Assembly: GCA_023228865.1 (NCBI GenBank)
Contig: JALOAH010000009.1
Coordinates: 1 to 64,000 of the forward strand
Source: Porticoccaceae bacterium
GTDB lineage: Bacteria > Pseudomonadota > Gammaproteobacteria > Pseudomonadales > Porticoccaceae
Reading direction: 5' to 3'
Length of the DNA: 64,000 nt
Shown: in pieces, positions 1 to 10,032 of the stretch
Numbering within the stretch: the stretch's first letter is position 1
Layout: every line of letters starts with the position of its first letter
Translations under genes and position numbers: made by a program
The notes under the pieces: generated by a model
The model's input: only the letters and a program-made list of their open reading frames with translations
The model's database searches: none
What the model was told of the DNA's origin: nothing

Positions 1-6
1 AGGTCG

Positions 7-35
7 TGCTATCTTACCAGTGGCTACCCTATAAT
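7..35 (+). promoter_or_regulatory. Candidate sigma-70 promoter for serB
   Basis: A consensus -10 hexamer TATAAT lies at 30-35, about 30 bases upstream of the serB GTG start. The element 17 bases further upstream (7-12, TGCTAT) is a poor -35 match, so the promoter is supported mainly by its -10. Confidence 0.35.
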
Positions 36-64
36 AGCGACCTCGATTTTAAGGGTGCAGTGCT

Positions 65-1279
<1,215 letters not shown>

Positions 1280-1415
1280 GCGGCTATCGCCGTGGATCAT
1301 CGCCTGCCGGGCAAGTTTTCACAAGTTTTACTTGTTTTTCGGGAGCCGACCCTGCTGGCGAGTAGGGTTGTACAGAGTGCCTTGGTAAAAGCCGCTCTAT
1401 CGGTGTCGGCAGCTG

Positions 1416-3521
1416 TTACTCCTGGGAGAAATCAAAGGCCATTTCCGTGCTGGGCTCCTGAATATAGTAGCCCTGGAGAAAATCCACCTCGGCCTGCCAC
1501 AGGCTGGGAATAATGGTGGCAGACTCGATATGGGGGACAATAATCTTGCAGTTTTTGCCTTTCAGTTCGGTCAGTAAATTGTTCAGGGTGGTGAGCGCGG
1601 TTTTATCCTTCTGGGCTTTTTCAGACAATACGCTATCAACTTTGACATAATCCACCGCAATTTTGTTAAAAATGGTGAGTGGATTGATGGCGAGGCCGTA
1701 GTGGGTCAGGCCGGTGCTGGCGCCAAAATTGTGAAGGCGTTCAAGCATGTTGGCGGCGTTGCCAAGACGGGAGCTGATATCAATTTCGCGCATCTGAAAG
1801 ATCAGGTCCCGCGGCGACACCTGACTGGTTTCAATGGTTTTTTGCAGCCAGTGAATAAATTTTTCATCCTCGATGGTGGCCAGGCACAGGTTCATCAACA
1901 GTCTGGTGTTGGGAGCGGTTTTTTTCTTGCTGGCAAGTTTTTTCAGCGCCTCGGTGATGACGGCTTTATCCAGATCTATGCCGATACTGGTTTTGAACAC
2001 TCGGCCGATGAAATCCGCAGGCAGCTCGGTTTCTGGCAAGCCCCCCGGCGCCACCCGCATCAGCACTTCATAGAGTTCATCGTTAAGGCCGTGGAGGGAA
2101 ATGATCGGCTGAAATGCAACAGTGACCAGGTCTTTCTTTAGCAGCTGTTTGCCAATGCGTATGGCGTCGTTATCGGAAAGGGATGTGGCGCCAAGCTCCA
2201 GTACAGGTTCGTGAAATTTGACCCCGTTGCCCTGCTTGCCCAAGCCATCGCCGCCCTGGAGTTCGGCAATGGCTTTTTGGCAGGCGGTCAAGCCCTCATC
2301 TGCAGACGCGGTGGCTTCGCCGATAAACGTGATGCCAATGCTGAGGGTGCAGGAAAAGCTGCTGTTGTCGGTTTTGAATATCTGTGATGACACTTCTTTC
2401 ACCAGGCGATTGGCAAACGCAAGGCTTTTTTCCGCATCGTTGCTGGGAAGAATCAGCACAAAGGCCTCTTCGCGAATGCGACCAAAAACCACGCGCTCAG
2501 GGATAAGCGTGTCAAGAAAATGCGCCAGCTGGGTAATGCCGTTCTCGGTTTTGCCAATGCCCAGATGTTTTTGCAGGTTTTCGTATTGATCTACCTGAAT
2601 ATAAAAAAGCAGGGCATCGGTGCCATTGCCCGCTGCCCGGCGAATGGCGCCATTGATGGCTTCGATCATATCGTGGAGACGAATTTTGCTGACAACCCCA
2701 TCCGTCTGGGTGGTTGAGGTGCTGGTGATGAAGTCTTCGCCATCGCCGTGCATAAAGCTTTTTTTGATCAGTAGTTGCAGTGCCGGGTCGCCGTGAAAAT
2801 CAATTTGCGACAGGGTTGCCTGCACGGGGATGGCCACATTGTCCTGGCGCTGGCCTTCGAACTGAATCACCTCGGTGTCCCAGGCGTTGTGCTCATCCAG
2901 GGGTTTCAGGTATTTCTTGAAGCTTCCCTGGCTGGCGTCGTCGATGGTGTCAAAAACGGGTAATAACACCATGCTGTCGGCATCCAAAAAGCCGAAAAAA
3001 TGGGCGTAGGCGTTGTTGACATGGACATAGGTTCCCTCCTGAATAATGGCAATGCCATCCTGGGAGCTGAGGATGAGGCTTTCAAAGCGGTCTTCCGATT
3101 CGGCAAAGCGTCGTTTCCAGTAGCGCAGCTTGCGTCTTTGTTCGAGATTGTCGAGGGTTCGAGTGATGGTCTGAATAAAATATTGGTCTTCATCCATGGG
3201 CACCACATCGGCAGCCCCCATTTTCAACGCCTCGACGGCGTCGGAAAAGTTAAATTCCTCAACCACAAAAATAACCGGAATATCTTTGTTGAGCCTTCTG
3301 ATCTGATGAATGATATTTTTCGCCGGAATCGATTGGGCGGCAAATTGCGCCAAGATCAGTTCCCAGTTGCGCTCCTGGATTTTGTTGTTCAACTCCGCTG
3401 CGTTTGCGGCGTAATGAGGGTCGACGACGTAATTGGCGTTGCGCAGCAGGCTGACGAGGCGATTTGCCTCATCGATATTGTCGTGCACCAGAAGTACGGT
3501 GATATTGCTTAGGGTTTCCAT
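1416..3521 (-). CDS. fimX: FimX-like REC-PAS-GGDEF-EAL protein with degenerate catalytic motifs
   Basis: A 701-residue multidomain protein: REC-like (about 5-125), PAS (about 145-260), GGDEF-like (about 290-420) and EAL-like (about 450-700). The receiver has Ala-Gln where the phosphoacceptor Asp is expected (ELILAQF). The GGDEF signature is replaced by GRIREEAF, and the EAL motif is EVL. The EAL domain keeps several ligand positions (MNLCL, VKVD, FLQGYY) but has THYG in place of the DDFG metal-binding motif. This pattern fits Pseudomonas and Xanthomonas FimX, a polar cyclic-di-GMP receptor that controls type IV pilus assembly and does not synthesise the nucleotide. Position next to serB and a PilZ-like gene supports the name. 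Loss of diguanylate cyclase and phosphodiesterase activity is inference from the motifs. Confidence 0.85.
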   Translation of the reverse strand: METLSNITVLLVHDNIDEANRLVSLLRNANYVVDPHYAANAAELNNKIQERNWELILAQFAAQSIPAKNIIHQIRRLNKDIPVIFVVEEFNFSDAVEALKMGAADVVPMDEDQYFIQTITRTLDNLEQRRKLRYWKRRFAESEDRFESLILSSQDGIAIIQEGTYVHVNNAYAHFFGFLDADSMVLLPVFDTIDDASQGSFKKYLKPLDEHNAWDTEVIQFEGQRQDNVAIPVQATLSQIDFHGDPALQLLIKKSFMHGDGEDFITSTSTTQTDGVVSKIRLHDMIEAINGAIRRAAGNGTDALLFYIQVDQYENLQKHLGIGKTENGITQLAHFLDTLIPERVVFGRIREEAFVLILPSNDAEKSLAFANRLVKEVSSQIFKTDNSSFSCTLSIGITFIGEATASADEGLTACQKAIAELQGGDGLGKQGNGVKFHEPVLELGATSLSDNDAIRIGKQLLKKDLVTVAFQPIISLHGLNDELYEVLMRVAPGGLPETELPADFIGRVFKTSIGIDLDKAVITEALKKLASKKKTAPNTRLLMNLCLATIEDEKFIHWLQKTIETSQVSPRDLIFQMREIDISSRLGNAANMLERLHNFGASTGLTHYGLAINPLTIFNKIAVDYVKVDSVLSEKAQKDKTALTTLNNLLTELKGKNCKIIVPHIESATIIPSLWQAEVDFLQGYYIQEPSTEMAFDFSQE

Positions 3522-3602
3522 GGTTTTGGCGAGTCCTTACGAAAGCATTACAGGGACAAATTTTTCAGGCTGAGGTTTTCTGGCCATAACACCGTCTCAG
3601 CT

Positions 3603-5246
3603 TTAAACGGGTTTATCAAGGTTAAAGCAGGCAATGTGGTAGGTTTCTGTGGTTTTGTTCATCAGCTTTACCGTTCTTTTCCCCGCCAGGTTTTGAAAGG
3701 AGACACTGGCATATTCTCGAAACGGCAGGGATGACACAATCAGCACCGTATTGTCATCCCTGCTCAATTCGAGCCCCGGATAGTGCTGTTCACTGCCGTC
3801 GCTGGCGGAGGTGATCTGGGATATGACACAGGTGCCGACGGTGCCTCGAAACAGTTGTACGCCCATGACTCTGGTCAGCTTTGGCGTAATCCTGACCCAG
3901 CGCACCAGACCCAGAGACCACTGGTGGCCAGCGCCGAGCTGAAAGGCGACCAGTTCGCCAGCGGTGAGCATTTCTGAGGGGGCATCCACCTCGAGGCGGG
4001 CGCCGCTTTCGCTGTGGTTGGTGCGCCGGCCAATATATTTGCGCAGGGTTTTGGATTTCTGGCTTTCCTCATAGAGAATCGGTTTGTCTTTAATGTCGAA
4101 CTGGCCGGGTTTTTTCGTCTGGCCAATAAATATGTCGCGATGGCTGCTGGTGCTGTCCTGGGCGAGTTCAAGGCTGGGTTTGCCGTGCCGATGTTTGCTC
4201 GCCAGTTGCTGCAGGTATTCATCGAGGTTTTGGGTGCCGCTGAGTTCCCGATGGATATTGCCAAGGCCAAAAATCAGGGTTATTTCGGTGTTCTCTGTAA
4301 CGGGGTGATCCTGGCGCTTAACTTCTTCAGACCAGTATCGGCACAGATCCCTGGCGAGCCTGGAGGGCAGGCCTGTGAGTGTCCCCGAACTCAGCCGGTC
4401 TTCAATGTGTTTGACCAGTTTGCCTGTTCTGAGATGAAAGTGGCGCTTGGTGGTTCCCTCAACCTTAAAACTGTACTGGGGGCCTTTGTCGCCCATGGCA
4501 TTGACAACAAAAATGCCGTCGAGGTGGTTCTGGGCAAATTCCACCAGGTTTCCCGCTGTCGACAGAAATGCGGCGATTTGGCGCAGTTCCTGGGGCGCAT
4601 ATCTGGAGGGATCTGCACAGGCCATCAGCAGCGGCCGCACATAGGCGGCTCTGATGGTTGCGGCAACACCTGTATTGGTGCGGCTGGAACCCGGCGCAAT
4701 GGACTCAAGGTTTCTGAGGCGAACAAGTTGGTAAACCGCGTGTATTTCTTTCCAGGTATTCGCCGGTGGTGGAATGTAGCATTCCCAGCATTCCAGCAGT
4801 ATTTGGCTCAATACTTCAATAACGGAATGGCTGGAGGAAACAATCAAATTGGGGGGTGTTGCCGGAATTTTCAGGGCATTGACCAGTACCGATTTATAGC
4901 CTTCCGCCAGGTATTTGAGCATGGCAATGGAAAGGGACAGGCTTTTGGTTGTGGTTGGCGACAGCACCAGGTTTTTGGTAAGCCGCAAAACGCAGTTGAT
5001 AGCTTCCGGTTGCACCATATCGAGAAGTGCGAGCTTGCGGCCCGAGGGGATATTGAGCCCGGCCACTTCGGGAAGCAGCTTGTAGAGTCGATTGCAGAGT
5101 TCGGCGGGGTTGGAATGGGGCAGTTGCTCCAGATACTCCTTGAGGTCGTTTTGCGAGGCATTGCAAAACGACAAGGTATCGAACGTTTCCCTGGGCAGGC
5201 TGAGCTGGGCAATGTAGCTATTGATTTCAGTGATAGAAGCGTCCAT
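3603..5246 (-). CDS. PilZ-like C-terminal domain protein, fimX neighbour
   Basis: A 547-residue cytoplasmic protein with no signal peptide. The N-terminal 380 residues are helical and not recognisable from motifs. The C-terminal 130 residues look like a PilZ-type beta barrel: RRTNHSESGARLEV, then a GELVAF strand and LGLVRWVR followed by MGVQLF. The canonical RxxxR/(D/N)xSxxG cyclic-di-GMP motif is only partly matched (NHSESGA). Pseudomonas genomes carry a conserved uncharacterised gene at the same place beside fimX, and FimX proteins are known to work with PilZ partners, so a role in the pilus or c-di-GMP pathway is inferred. It lies 81 bp upstream of fimX on the same strand and probably shares its transcript. 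Confidence 0.7.
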   Translation of the reverse strand: MDASITEINSYIAQLSLPRETFDTLSFCNASQNDLKEYLEQLPHSNPAELCNRLYKLLPEVAGLNIPSGRKLALLDMVQPEAINCVLRLTKNLVLSPTTTKSLSLSIAMLKYLAEGYKSVLVNALKIPATPPNLIVSSSHSVIEVLSQILLECWECYIPPPANTWKEIHAVYQLVRLRNLESIAPGSSRTNTGVAATIRAAYVRPLLMACADPSRYAPQELRQIAAFLSTAGNLVEFAQNHLDGIFVVNAMGDKGPQYSFKVEGTTKRHFHLRTGKLVKHIEDRLSSGTLTGLPSRLARDLCRYWSEEVKRQDHPVTENTEITLIFGLGNIHRELSGTQNLDEYLQQLASKHRHGKPSLELAQDSTSSHRDIFIGQTKKPGQFDIKDKPILYEESQKSKTLRKYIGRRTNHSESGARLEVDAPSEMLTAGELVAFQLGAGHQWSLGLVRWVRITPKLTRVMGVQLFRGTVGTCVISQITSASDGSEQHYPGLELSRDDNTVLIVSSLPFREYASVSFQNLAGKRTVKLMNKTTETYHIACFNLDKPV

Positions 5247-5319
5247 GAATTATCATTTAAGCTGGCCTGTCCCGATTTTCAACAGTAATGGTCATTTTGT
5301 CCATTTTTTTCAACAGGTT

Positions 5320-6393
5320 CTAAGGGTTTTGAGGAACAATTATCAATTTGGATGATGTGCCGGGAACATCGCGCACCAGTTTTGGCAACAGATAACCGGG
5401 CAGCTGGCGTTGCAATTCCCGGTACAGGGTCAGGGCGGCCGGAGTGTCGCAATGAAAATGACCGGCGCCGGCGACGGGGTCGAGGGTGTGCAGGTAATAG
5501 GGCACAATACCGGCGTCAAAGAGCTTCTCGCTGAGTTCGATCAGGGTTTCGGTGTTGTCATTGATGCCCTTTAAAAGCACAGACTGGTTAAAAACCATAA
5601 TGCCCTGGGTACGCAGCCGGGCTATGGCTGCGCTGACTTCATGGTTGATTTCGTTGCCGTGGTTGATATGGACAACCATGGACAATTTCAGCCGACTTTT
5701 CAGCATCCACGCCAGGCAGTCGTCATTGATGCGGGATGGAATCACCACGGGCAGGCGGCTGTGAATGCGCAGGCGTTTTAGTTGGGGAATGGCGTCCAGC
5801 TGGCCAACCAGCCAGCTGAGGTGCTCATCATCCGTTGCCAGGGGGTCGCCACCGCTGAGTATCACTTCGCGAATACTGGTATCGCCACGGATATAGTCCA
5901 GGGATTCCAGCCACTGGCGCTTGCCGGGGTTGTTGTCGCCGTAGGGAAAGTGGCGCCGGAAGCAGTAGCGGCAGTTAATGGCGCAGACCGGTGTGCTGAT
6001 CAGCAGAACCCGACCCTGGTATTTATGAATAATGCCGGGGGTCGGGTTGTAAGCATTTTCCATGAGCGGATCTGCGCTGAAGCCGGGTACGGGCACCTCT
6101 TCGCTAATCAGTGGCAAAACCTGTTTCAAGAGGGGGTCGTCGGGGTTGCCTTTTTCCATGCGCGCCACGAAAGACAGGGGCGCGCGCAAGGGAAACGGGC
6201 TTTTTGCCGTTACGGCATCAGCCAGCGGGCTCGTATCCAGATCCAGTAATTTCAGCAGTTCCCCGCTGCTGGTGACAGCATTGCGCAGCTCCATTTTCCA
6301 CTGGGGCGATTGGCCTTTGCTGGATGCAATCACCAAGCCCTGAGCAGTTGCGGCCGCCGCGCTGGCTGTGGTTGCTGGCGTGTTCGAAGTCAT
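5320..6393 (-). CDS. epmB: EF-P beta-lysylation protein EpmB (lysine 2,3-aminomutase family)
   Basis: Radical SAM, PLP-dependent enzyme that converts (S)-alpha-lysine to (R)-beta-lysine for attachment to elongation factor P. The cluster motif CAINCRYC supplies the CX3CX2C ligands (Cys137, Cys141, Cys144 from the chosen start), followed by the family block FRRHFPYG. Other conserved blocks are [21 protein letters not shown] and [12 protein letters not shown]. The open frame extends 25 codons further upstream, but the family normally begins near MTSNT at 6393, leaving a 67-bp divergent intergenic region to efp. Its substrate pathway partners efp and epmA are immediately adjacent, which makes the assignment very strong. 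Confidence 0.95.
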   Translation of the reverse strand: MTSNTPATTASAAAATAQGLVIASSKGQSPQWKMELRNAVTSSGELLKLLDLDTSPLADAVTAKSPFPLRAPLSFVARMEKGNPDDPLLKQVLPLISEEVPVPGFSADPLMENAYNPTPGIIHKYQGRVLLISTPVCAINCRYCFRRHFPYGDNNPGKRQWLESLDYIRGDTSIREVILSGGDPLATDDEHLSWLVGQLDAIPQLKRLRIHSRLPVVIPSRINDDCLAWMLKSRLKLSMVVHINHGNEINHEVSAAIARLRTQGIMVFNQSVLLKGINDNTETLIELSEKLFDAGIVPYYLHTLDPVAGAGHFHCDTPAALTLYRELQRQLPGYLLPKLVRDVPGTSSKLIIVPQNP

Positions 6394-6460
6394 TATGGTG
6401 TTGGGCGTTGTCTGGGTTATCATAGCGGCCTTTTTTAAACCAGTGACAAATGAGGCGAGA

Positions 6461-7030
6461 ATGGCCAACTATTCTACCAATGAATTTCGCGCCGGGCTGA
6501 AGGTTATGCTCGATGGTGATCCCTGTTCCATCGTTGAAAACGAATTCGTCAAGCCCGGCAAGGGGCAGGCGTTTAACCGGGTGAGACTGCGCAACCTTAA
6601 AACCGGACGGGTCTGGGAGCGCACCTTCAAGTCTGGCGACAGTCTTGAAGGTGCCGATGTTGCCGACCGGGATATGCAATATCTCTACAACGATGGTGAA
6701 TACTACCATTTTATGGAGCCGGAAAGCTTTGAGCAGCACCAGGCCAACGCGGCCATCGTCGGTGATGCCGCCCAGTGGCTGCGGGAGCAGGATGTCTGCA
6801 TCGTCACTCTTTACAACGGCGCGCCCCTGTCGGTAACGCCACCCAACCACGTCGAGCTGGAAATTGTTGAAACAGACCCCGGCCTTCGCGGCGACACCGC
6901 CCAGGGGGGCACCAAGCCCGCCAAACTGGTGACCGGCGCTGTCGTCAAAGTGCCTTTATTTCTCAATATTGGCGATGTTGTCAAAGTGGATACCCGCACC
7001 GGAGAATACCAGGGTCGTGCCCGGGACTGA
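6461..7030 (+). CDS. efp: Translation elongation factor P
   Basis: EF-P, a tRNA-shaped factor that rescues ribosomes stalled at polyproline. The 189-residue protein starts [12 protein letters not shown] and carries the modification loop KPGKGQAF with Lys34 exactly at the position lysylated by EpmA. The C-terminal signature [10 protein letters not shown] is present. The open frame continues 31 codons upstream, but MANYS is the family start. Divergent from epmB and overlapping the start of epmA, so substrate and both modification enzymes sit together. Lys34 plus EpmAB indicates the beta-lysyl branch and not the arginine-rhamnosylation (EarP) branch used by Pseudomonas. Confidence 0.97.
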   Translation: MANYSTNEFRAGLKVMLDGDPCSIVENEFVKPGKGQAFNRVRLRNLKTGRVWERTFKSGDSLEGADVADRDMQYLYNDGEYYHFMEPESFEQHQANAAIVGDAAQWLREQDVCIVTLYNGAPLSVTPPNHVELEIVETDPGLRGDTAQGGTKPAKLVTGAVVKVPLFLNIGDVVKVDTRTGEYQGRARD

Positions 7031-7964
7031 CTGGCAGCCCAATGCCCCATTGGCAACCCTGAAAAAAAGAGCGGAATTGCTGGCGCAAATCCGCTCTTTT
7101 TTTAGCCTTCAGGCTGTTATGGAAGTGGACACCCCCATACTGGGGCGGCGGGGCGTTACCGACCTGCATATCGATTGCGTCCAGGCTCGGGTTTGCGGCG
7201 AAACCCGCTACCTGCAAAGCTCGCCGGAGTATTTTATGAAACGTCTGCTGGCGGCGGGCGCGGGCGCCATCTACAGCCTGGGCAAGGTGTTTCGCGACGA
7301 GGAACAGGGCAGCCGCCACCGCCCGGAATTTACCCTGCTGGAATGGTACCGCCCCGGTTGGGACGAGCACCAGTTGATGGCTGAAGTCGAAGATCTGGTT
7401 CTCAGTCTGGCGACAGAGCCGTTGCCGGTAACCATTGCCAGTTACGGCGATATCTTTGCAGCAAGTACAGGTCTCGACCCCCATAGCGCCGCTGTGCCCC
7501 TGTTGCAGGAGATGGCGGCAGATTGCTGTGGCGGTGATTGGCGGTCGGAATCCAGAAGTACTCTCCTCGATGTGCTCTTCAGTCTGGTTGTAGAACCCAA
7601 ACTGCCGCCAGGGCTGGTGTTTATTCACCAGTATCCGGCCTGTCAGGCTGCCCTGGCGCAGCTGGGAGCCGATGACAACGGCAACCCCGTTGCCCGCCGT
7701 TTTGAGGTGTTTCTTAACCGCATGGAATTGGGTAATGGTTACTTTGAACTTACCGATGCCGAGGAACAGCGCCAACGCTTCGCTGCCGATAATGCCTTGC
7801 GCCAGGGGGCGGCAAAGCCGCAAATGATCGCCGATGAAGCCTTACTGGCGGCACTGGCGGCGGGACTGCCAGCCTGCGCCGGAGTGGCTCTCGGCGTGGA
7901 TCGCTTGTTAATGGGGCTTTTGCACCTGGAAAATATCGGTCAGGTGGTGGCGTTTGACGGTTAA
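7017..7964 (+). CDS. epmA: EF-P lysyltransferase EpmA (GenX/PoxA)
   Basis: Lysyl-tRNA synthetase paralogue that lacks the anticodon-binding domain and ligates beta-lysine onto Lys34 of EF-P. Class II synthetase motif 2 is visible as [20 protein letters not shown] and motif 3 as [13 protein letters not shown]. The open frame begins at 6969 inside efp, but the first residues aligning with the family (TDWQPNAPL) follow a GTG at 7017, giving 315 residues against about 325 in E. coli. This start overlaps the efp stop by 14 bases and suggests translational coupling. Direct linkage of epmA to efp is not the E. coli arrangement, where epmA is remote. Confidence 0.93.
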   Translation: MPGTDWQPNAPLATLKKRAELLAQIRSFFSLQAVMEVDTPILGRRGVTDLHIDCVQARVCGETRYLQSSPEYFMKRLLAAGAGAIYSLGKVFRDEEQGSRHRPEFTLLEWYRPGWDEHQLMAEVEDLVLSLATEPLPVTIASYGDIFAASTGLDPHSAAVPLLQEMAADCCGGDWRSESRSTLLDVLFSLVVEPKLPPGLVFIHQYPACQAALAQLGADDNGNPVARRFEVFLNRMELGNGYFELTDAEEQRQRFAADNALRQGAAKPQMIADEALLAALAAGLPACAGVALGVDRLLMGLLHLENIGQVVAFDG

Positions 7965-8115
7965 CCGGGGGATTCTCGCGGCTCTTCAGTTTGATTTTGT
8001 GCGATCTAAAAGCCCTGACTCCAGCGGCCTGAACCTGCAATCCCCTGCCGGGTAAGCTGCAATGGGCGAGGATGATACCTCAAGAATTTACGCCAACCCT
8101 ATGACCATGACCAGT

Positions 8116-8139
8116 GTTACCACGCGGGAGCGTGGTAAC
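8116..8139. repeat. Perfect 10-bp palindromic hairpin between convergent genes
   Basis: GTTACCACGC at 8116-8125 and its exact complement at 8130-8139 flank a GGGA loop. It sits in the 237-bp gap between the convergent epmA and cysE genes. There is no following T-run on either strand, so it looks more like a dispersed REP-type palindrome than an intrinsic terminator, although it could stabilise 3' ends. Confidence 0.6.
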
Positions 8140-8201
8140 CAGAAAGATCGGCGCTAGGCGCTTGCCCCCTTGCCCCTTGTTTCGCCTCGGTGCTTCTCCC
8201 T

Positions 8202-8999
8202 TCAAACACAGCAACCGTTTAGACCCTGATCCATTTCCTGTGCCGGATCGGCGCTGTTGGTGCTGCCGACAATTTCGCCGGGCACTCCAGCGACAATGCT
8301 GTGGGCGGGTATGTTTTTTAGCACCACGCTGGCGGCGGCAATTTTGCAGCCCTCGCCAATTTCGATATTGCCGAGAATTTTTGCTCCAGGCCCCAGGAGC
8401 ACCCCGCGGCGAATTTTGGGATGGCGATCGCCGCTTTCCTTGCCGGTGCCGCCGAGGGTGACCGATTGCATAATGGACACGCAATCCCCCACCGCCGCAG
8501 TTTCACCAATCACAATGCCGGTGGCGTGATCGAGCATTACGCCCTTGCCAATCACTGCGGCGGGGTGGATGTCGACGCCAAAAACCGTGGATATACGATT
8601 TTGCAGCACCAGCGCCAGGGAGGTTCTGCCGCGACACCACAGCCAGTGGGCTACCCGATAAGATTCCAGCGCGTGAAAGCCCTTGAAGTAGAGAAACGGC
8701 GTGGTGAAATTCTGGCAGGCGGAATCCCTTTCAAAAGTGGCGACAATATCGCAGCGGACGCTTTCGATAATGGTGGGGTCGGCGGCAAAGGCTTGATCAA
8801 AAACTTCCCGCAACTGCAAGGCGGGAATAATGTCACTGCCCAACTTGCTGGCGAGGTGAAAGCTCAACGCCGAGGCCATGTCTTTGTGACTGAGAATGGT
8901 GGCGTGGAGAAAACTGGCGAGCACGGCTTCCTGTTCCAGCAGTGCGCGGGTTTCGGTGACGATGGTGTCCCACAGTGTTTTCAGGCAAAGGTCTGGCAT
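8202..8999 (-). CDS. cysE: Serine O-acetyltransferase CysE
   Basis: Transfers acetyl from acetyl-CoA to L-serine, giving O-acetylserine for cysteine synthesis. The 265-residue protein has the all-alpha N-terminal trimerisation domain (about 1-140) followed by a left-handed beta helix of hexapeptide repeats (about 145-245). Catalytic blocks are DIHPAAVIG, the DHATG motif with the active-site His, GIVIGETAAVGD and SVTLGGTGK. The C-terminal tail after AGVPGEIVG is about 25 residues, the region that in CysE binds the active site of cysteine synthase. Monocistronic on the minus strand; convergent with epmA. Confidence 0.95.
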   Translation of the reverse strand: MPDLCLKTLWDTIVTETRALLEQEAVLASFLHATILSHKDMASALSFHLASKLGSDIIPALQLREVFDQAFAADPTIIESVRCDIVATFERDSACQNFTTPFLYFKGFHALESYRVAHWLWCRGRTSLALVLQNRISTVFGVDIHPAAVIGKGVMLDHATGIVIGETAAVGDCVSIMQSVTLGGTGKESGDRHPKIRRGVLLGPGAKILGNIEIGEGCKIAAASVVLKNIPAHSIVAGVPGEIVGSTNSADPAQEMDQGLNGCCV

Positions 9000-9046
9000 C
9001 AGGCTGTTCGCATAGGTAGCAAAAAGTGATTATCGCGGCGACAGCG

Positions 9047-9751
9047 TCAATTTTCCAGTGCCGTTCGCGCAACACACCAGATTTCCACCTTTTCCGCACC
9101 GGCCTTCGCCAGTGTTGCGGAAATGGCTCTGGCAGTGCTTGTGGTAGTCACCACGTCGTCTACCACCGCGATATGTAACCCGGCAACCCTGGGGCTTGCC
9201 GAAAAGCCATTGCGAAGATTGCTGGCGCGGTGGTGGCGATTCAGATTCTGCTGCATGGGGGTGTGAACCACTCGGCGCGCCATGCCGTCAACCAGAGGTA
9301 TGGCCGTTTTTGCGGCTACGCCTCTGGCGATTTCGCGAGCCTGGTTGAAACCTCTGGTCAGCAGGCGCCTGCGGTGCAATGGCATGGGTACGATGCAATC
9401 GGGGCGGGCACTGAGTCTGGTTTCGAGGTGCTCGGCCAGCAGGTGCGCCAATACGCGACCGGCGCTGAGATTTCTGCCGTGCTTGAGCCCGGTGATCAGT
9501 TGTGCGAGGGGATGGCCGTAGATAAAGGGGGCAACAACGCGGCTGAAAGCGGGGGGCTGCTGCTGACAGTGGCCGCAAATCCCGCTGATGATCATGGGTT
9601 CCGCACACAATAAGCACTGCTGGTGCAGAGGGCGGAAACAGCGTTCGCAGCTGACGCAGAGATCCAGCGACCGCTGAGAGGGCAGGTCGCAGCACAGGCA
9701 GCGGCCGGGGAAAAGGTGTTTTAACAGTGAATCGCCAATTCCGTTTGGCAT
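9047..9751 (-). CDS. comF: ComF-family phosphoribosyltransferase-like protein
   Basis: The 234-residue protein has an N-terminal four-cysteine zinc-ribbon region (CLCC, CVSC, then CAEP and CGHC) and a C-terminal type I PRTase fold with the signature IAVVDDVVTTTSTARA. This matches ComF/GntX/YhgH, proteins linked to DNA uptake during natural competence and to use of extracellular DNA. The gene stands divergently beside bioB, the same place as in Pseudomonas and enterics. Its biochemical activity is not settled in the family; a role in transformation is inferred from homologues. Confidence 0.88.
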   Translation of the reverse strand: MPNGIGDSLLKHLFPGRCLCCDLPSQRSLDLCVSCERCFRPLHQQCLLCAEPMIISGICGHCQQQPPAFSRVVAPFIYGHPLAQLITGLKHGRNLSAGRVLAHLLAEHLETRLSARPDCIVPMPLHRRRLLTRGFNQAREIARGVAAKTAIPLVDGMARRVVHTPMQQNLNRHHRASNLRNGFSASPRVAGLHIAVVDDVVTTTSTARAISATLAKAGAEKVEIWCVARTALEN

Positions 9752-9853
9752 AACAGTTAACCTGAAAATGTTGTTTTGGTTGACAGATAAGGTGTTGCGG
9801 GTAAAATTGCTCTACAAAATTCAGTGGTTTTTACGGTAAAAGCCAATAAAAAT

Positions 9854-10007
9854 CAATTTTTAGAAGAATGACACTGACTTAACGTCAAAGCCACGATTTT
9901 CGTCATTCCCGCGTAGGCGGGAATCCAGTTTGTTCCGGGTGTCGAGACTCTTGGATTCCCGCCTACGCGGGAATGACGGCTTAAGTCAGCGCCATTCAAT
10001 TTTTAGA
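9854..10007. mobile_element. MITE-like inverted-repeat element with 11-bp flanking direct repeat
   Basis: An approximately 132-bp non-coding element (9865-9996) with long imperfect inverted arms. The outer ends read GAATGACACTGACTTAA on the left and, in complement, AATGGCGCTGACTTAA from the right. The inner arms contain CGTCATTCCCGCG...GGCGGGAATCCA and its complement. The element is bracketed by a perfect 11-bp direct repeat CAATTTTTAGA at 9854-9864 and 9997-10007, which looks like a target-site duplication. No open frame inside, so transposition would need a transposase elsewhere. A shorter relative lies near 40.8 kb. It separates comF from bioB and probably carries or displaces their promoters. 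Confidence 0.75.
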
Positions 10008-10032
10008 ACAGTTAATTGCCAGAGAGAAGCCG

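Noticed and set aside
3603..5288. Long opposite-strand frame (424 codons) across the PilZ-like gene
   Set aside because: Antisense shadow of a clearly coding gene; composition is Gly/Phe/Val-rich without domains.
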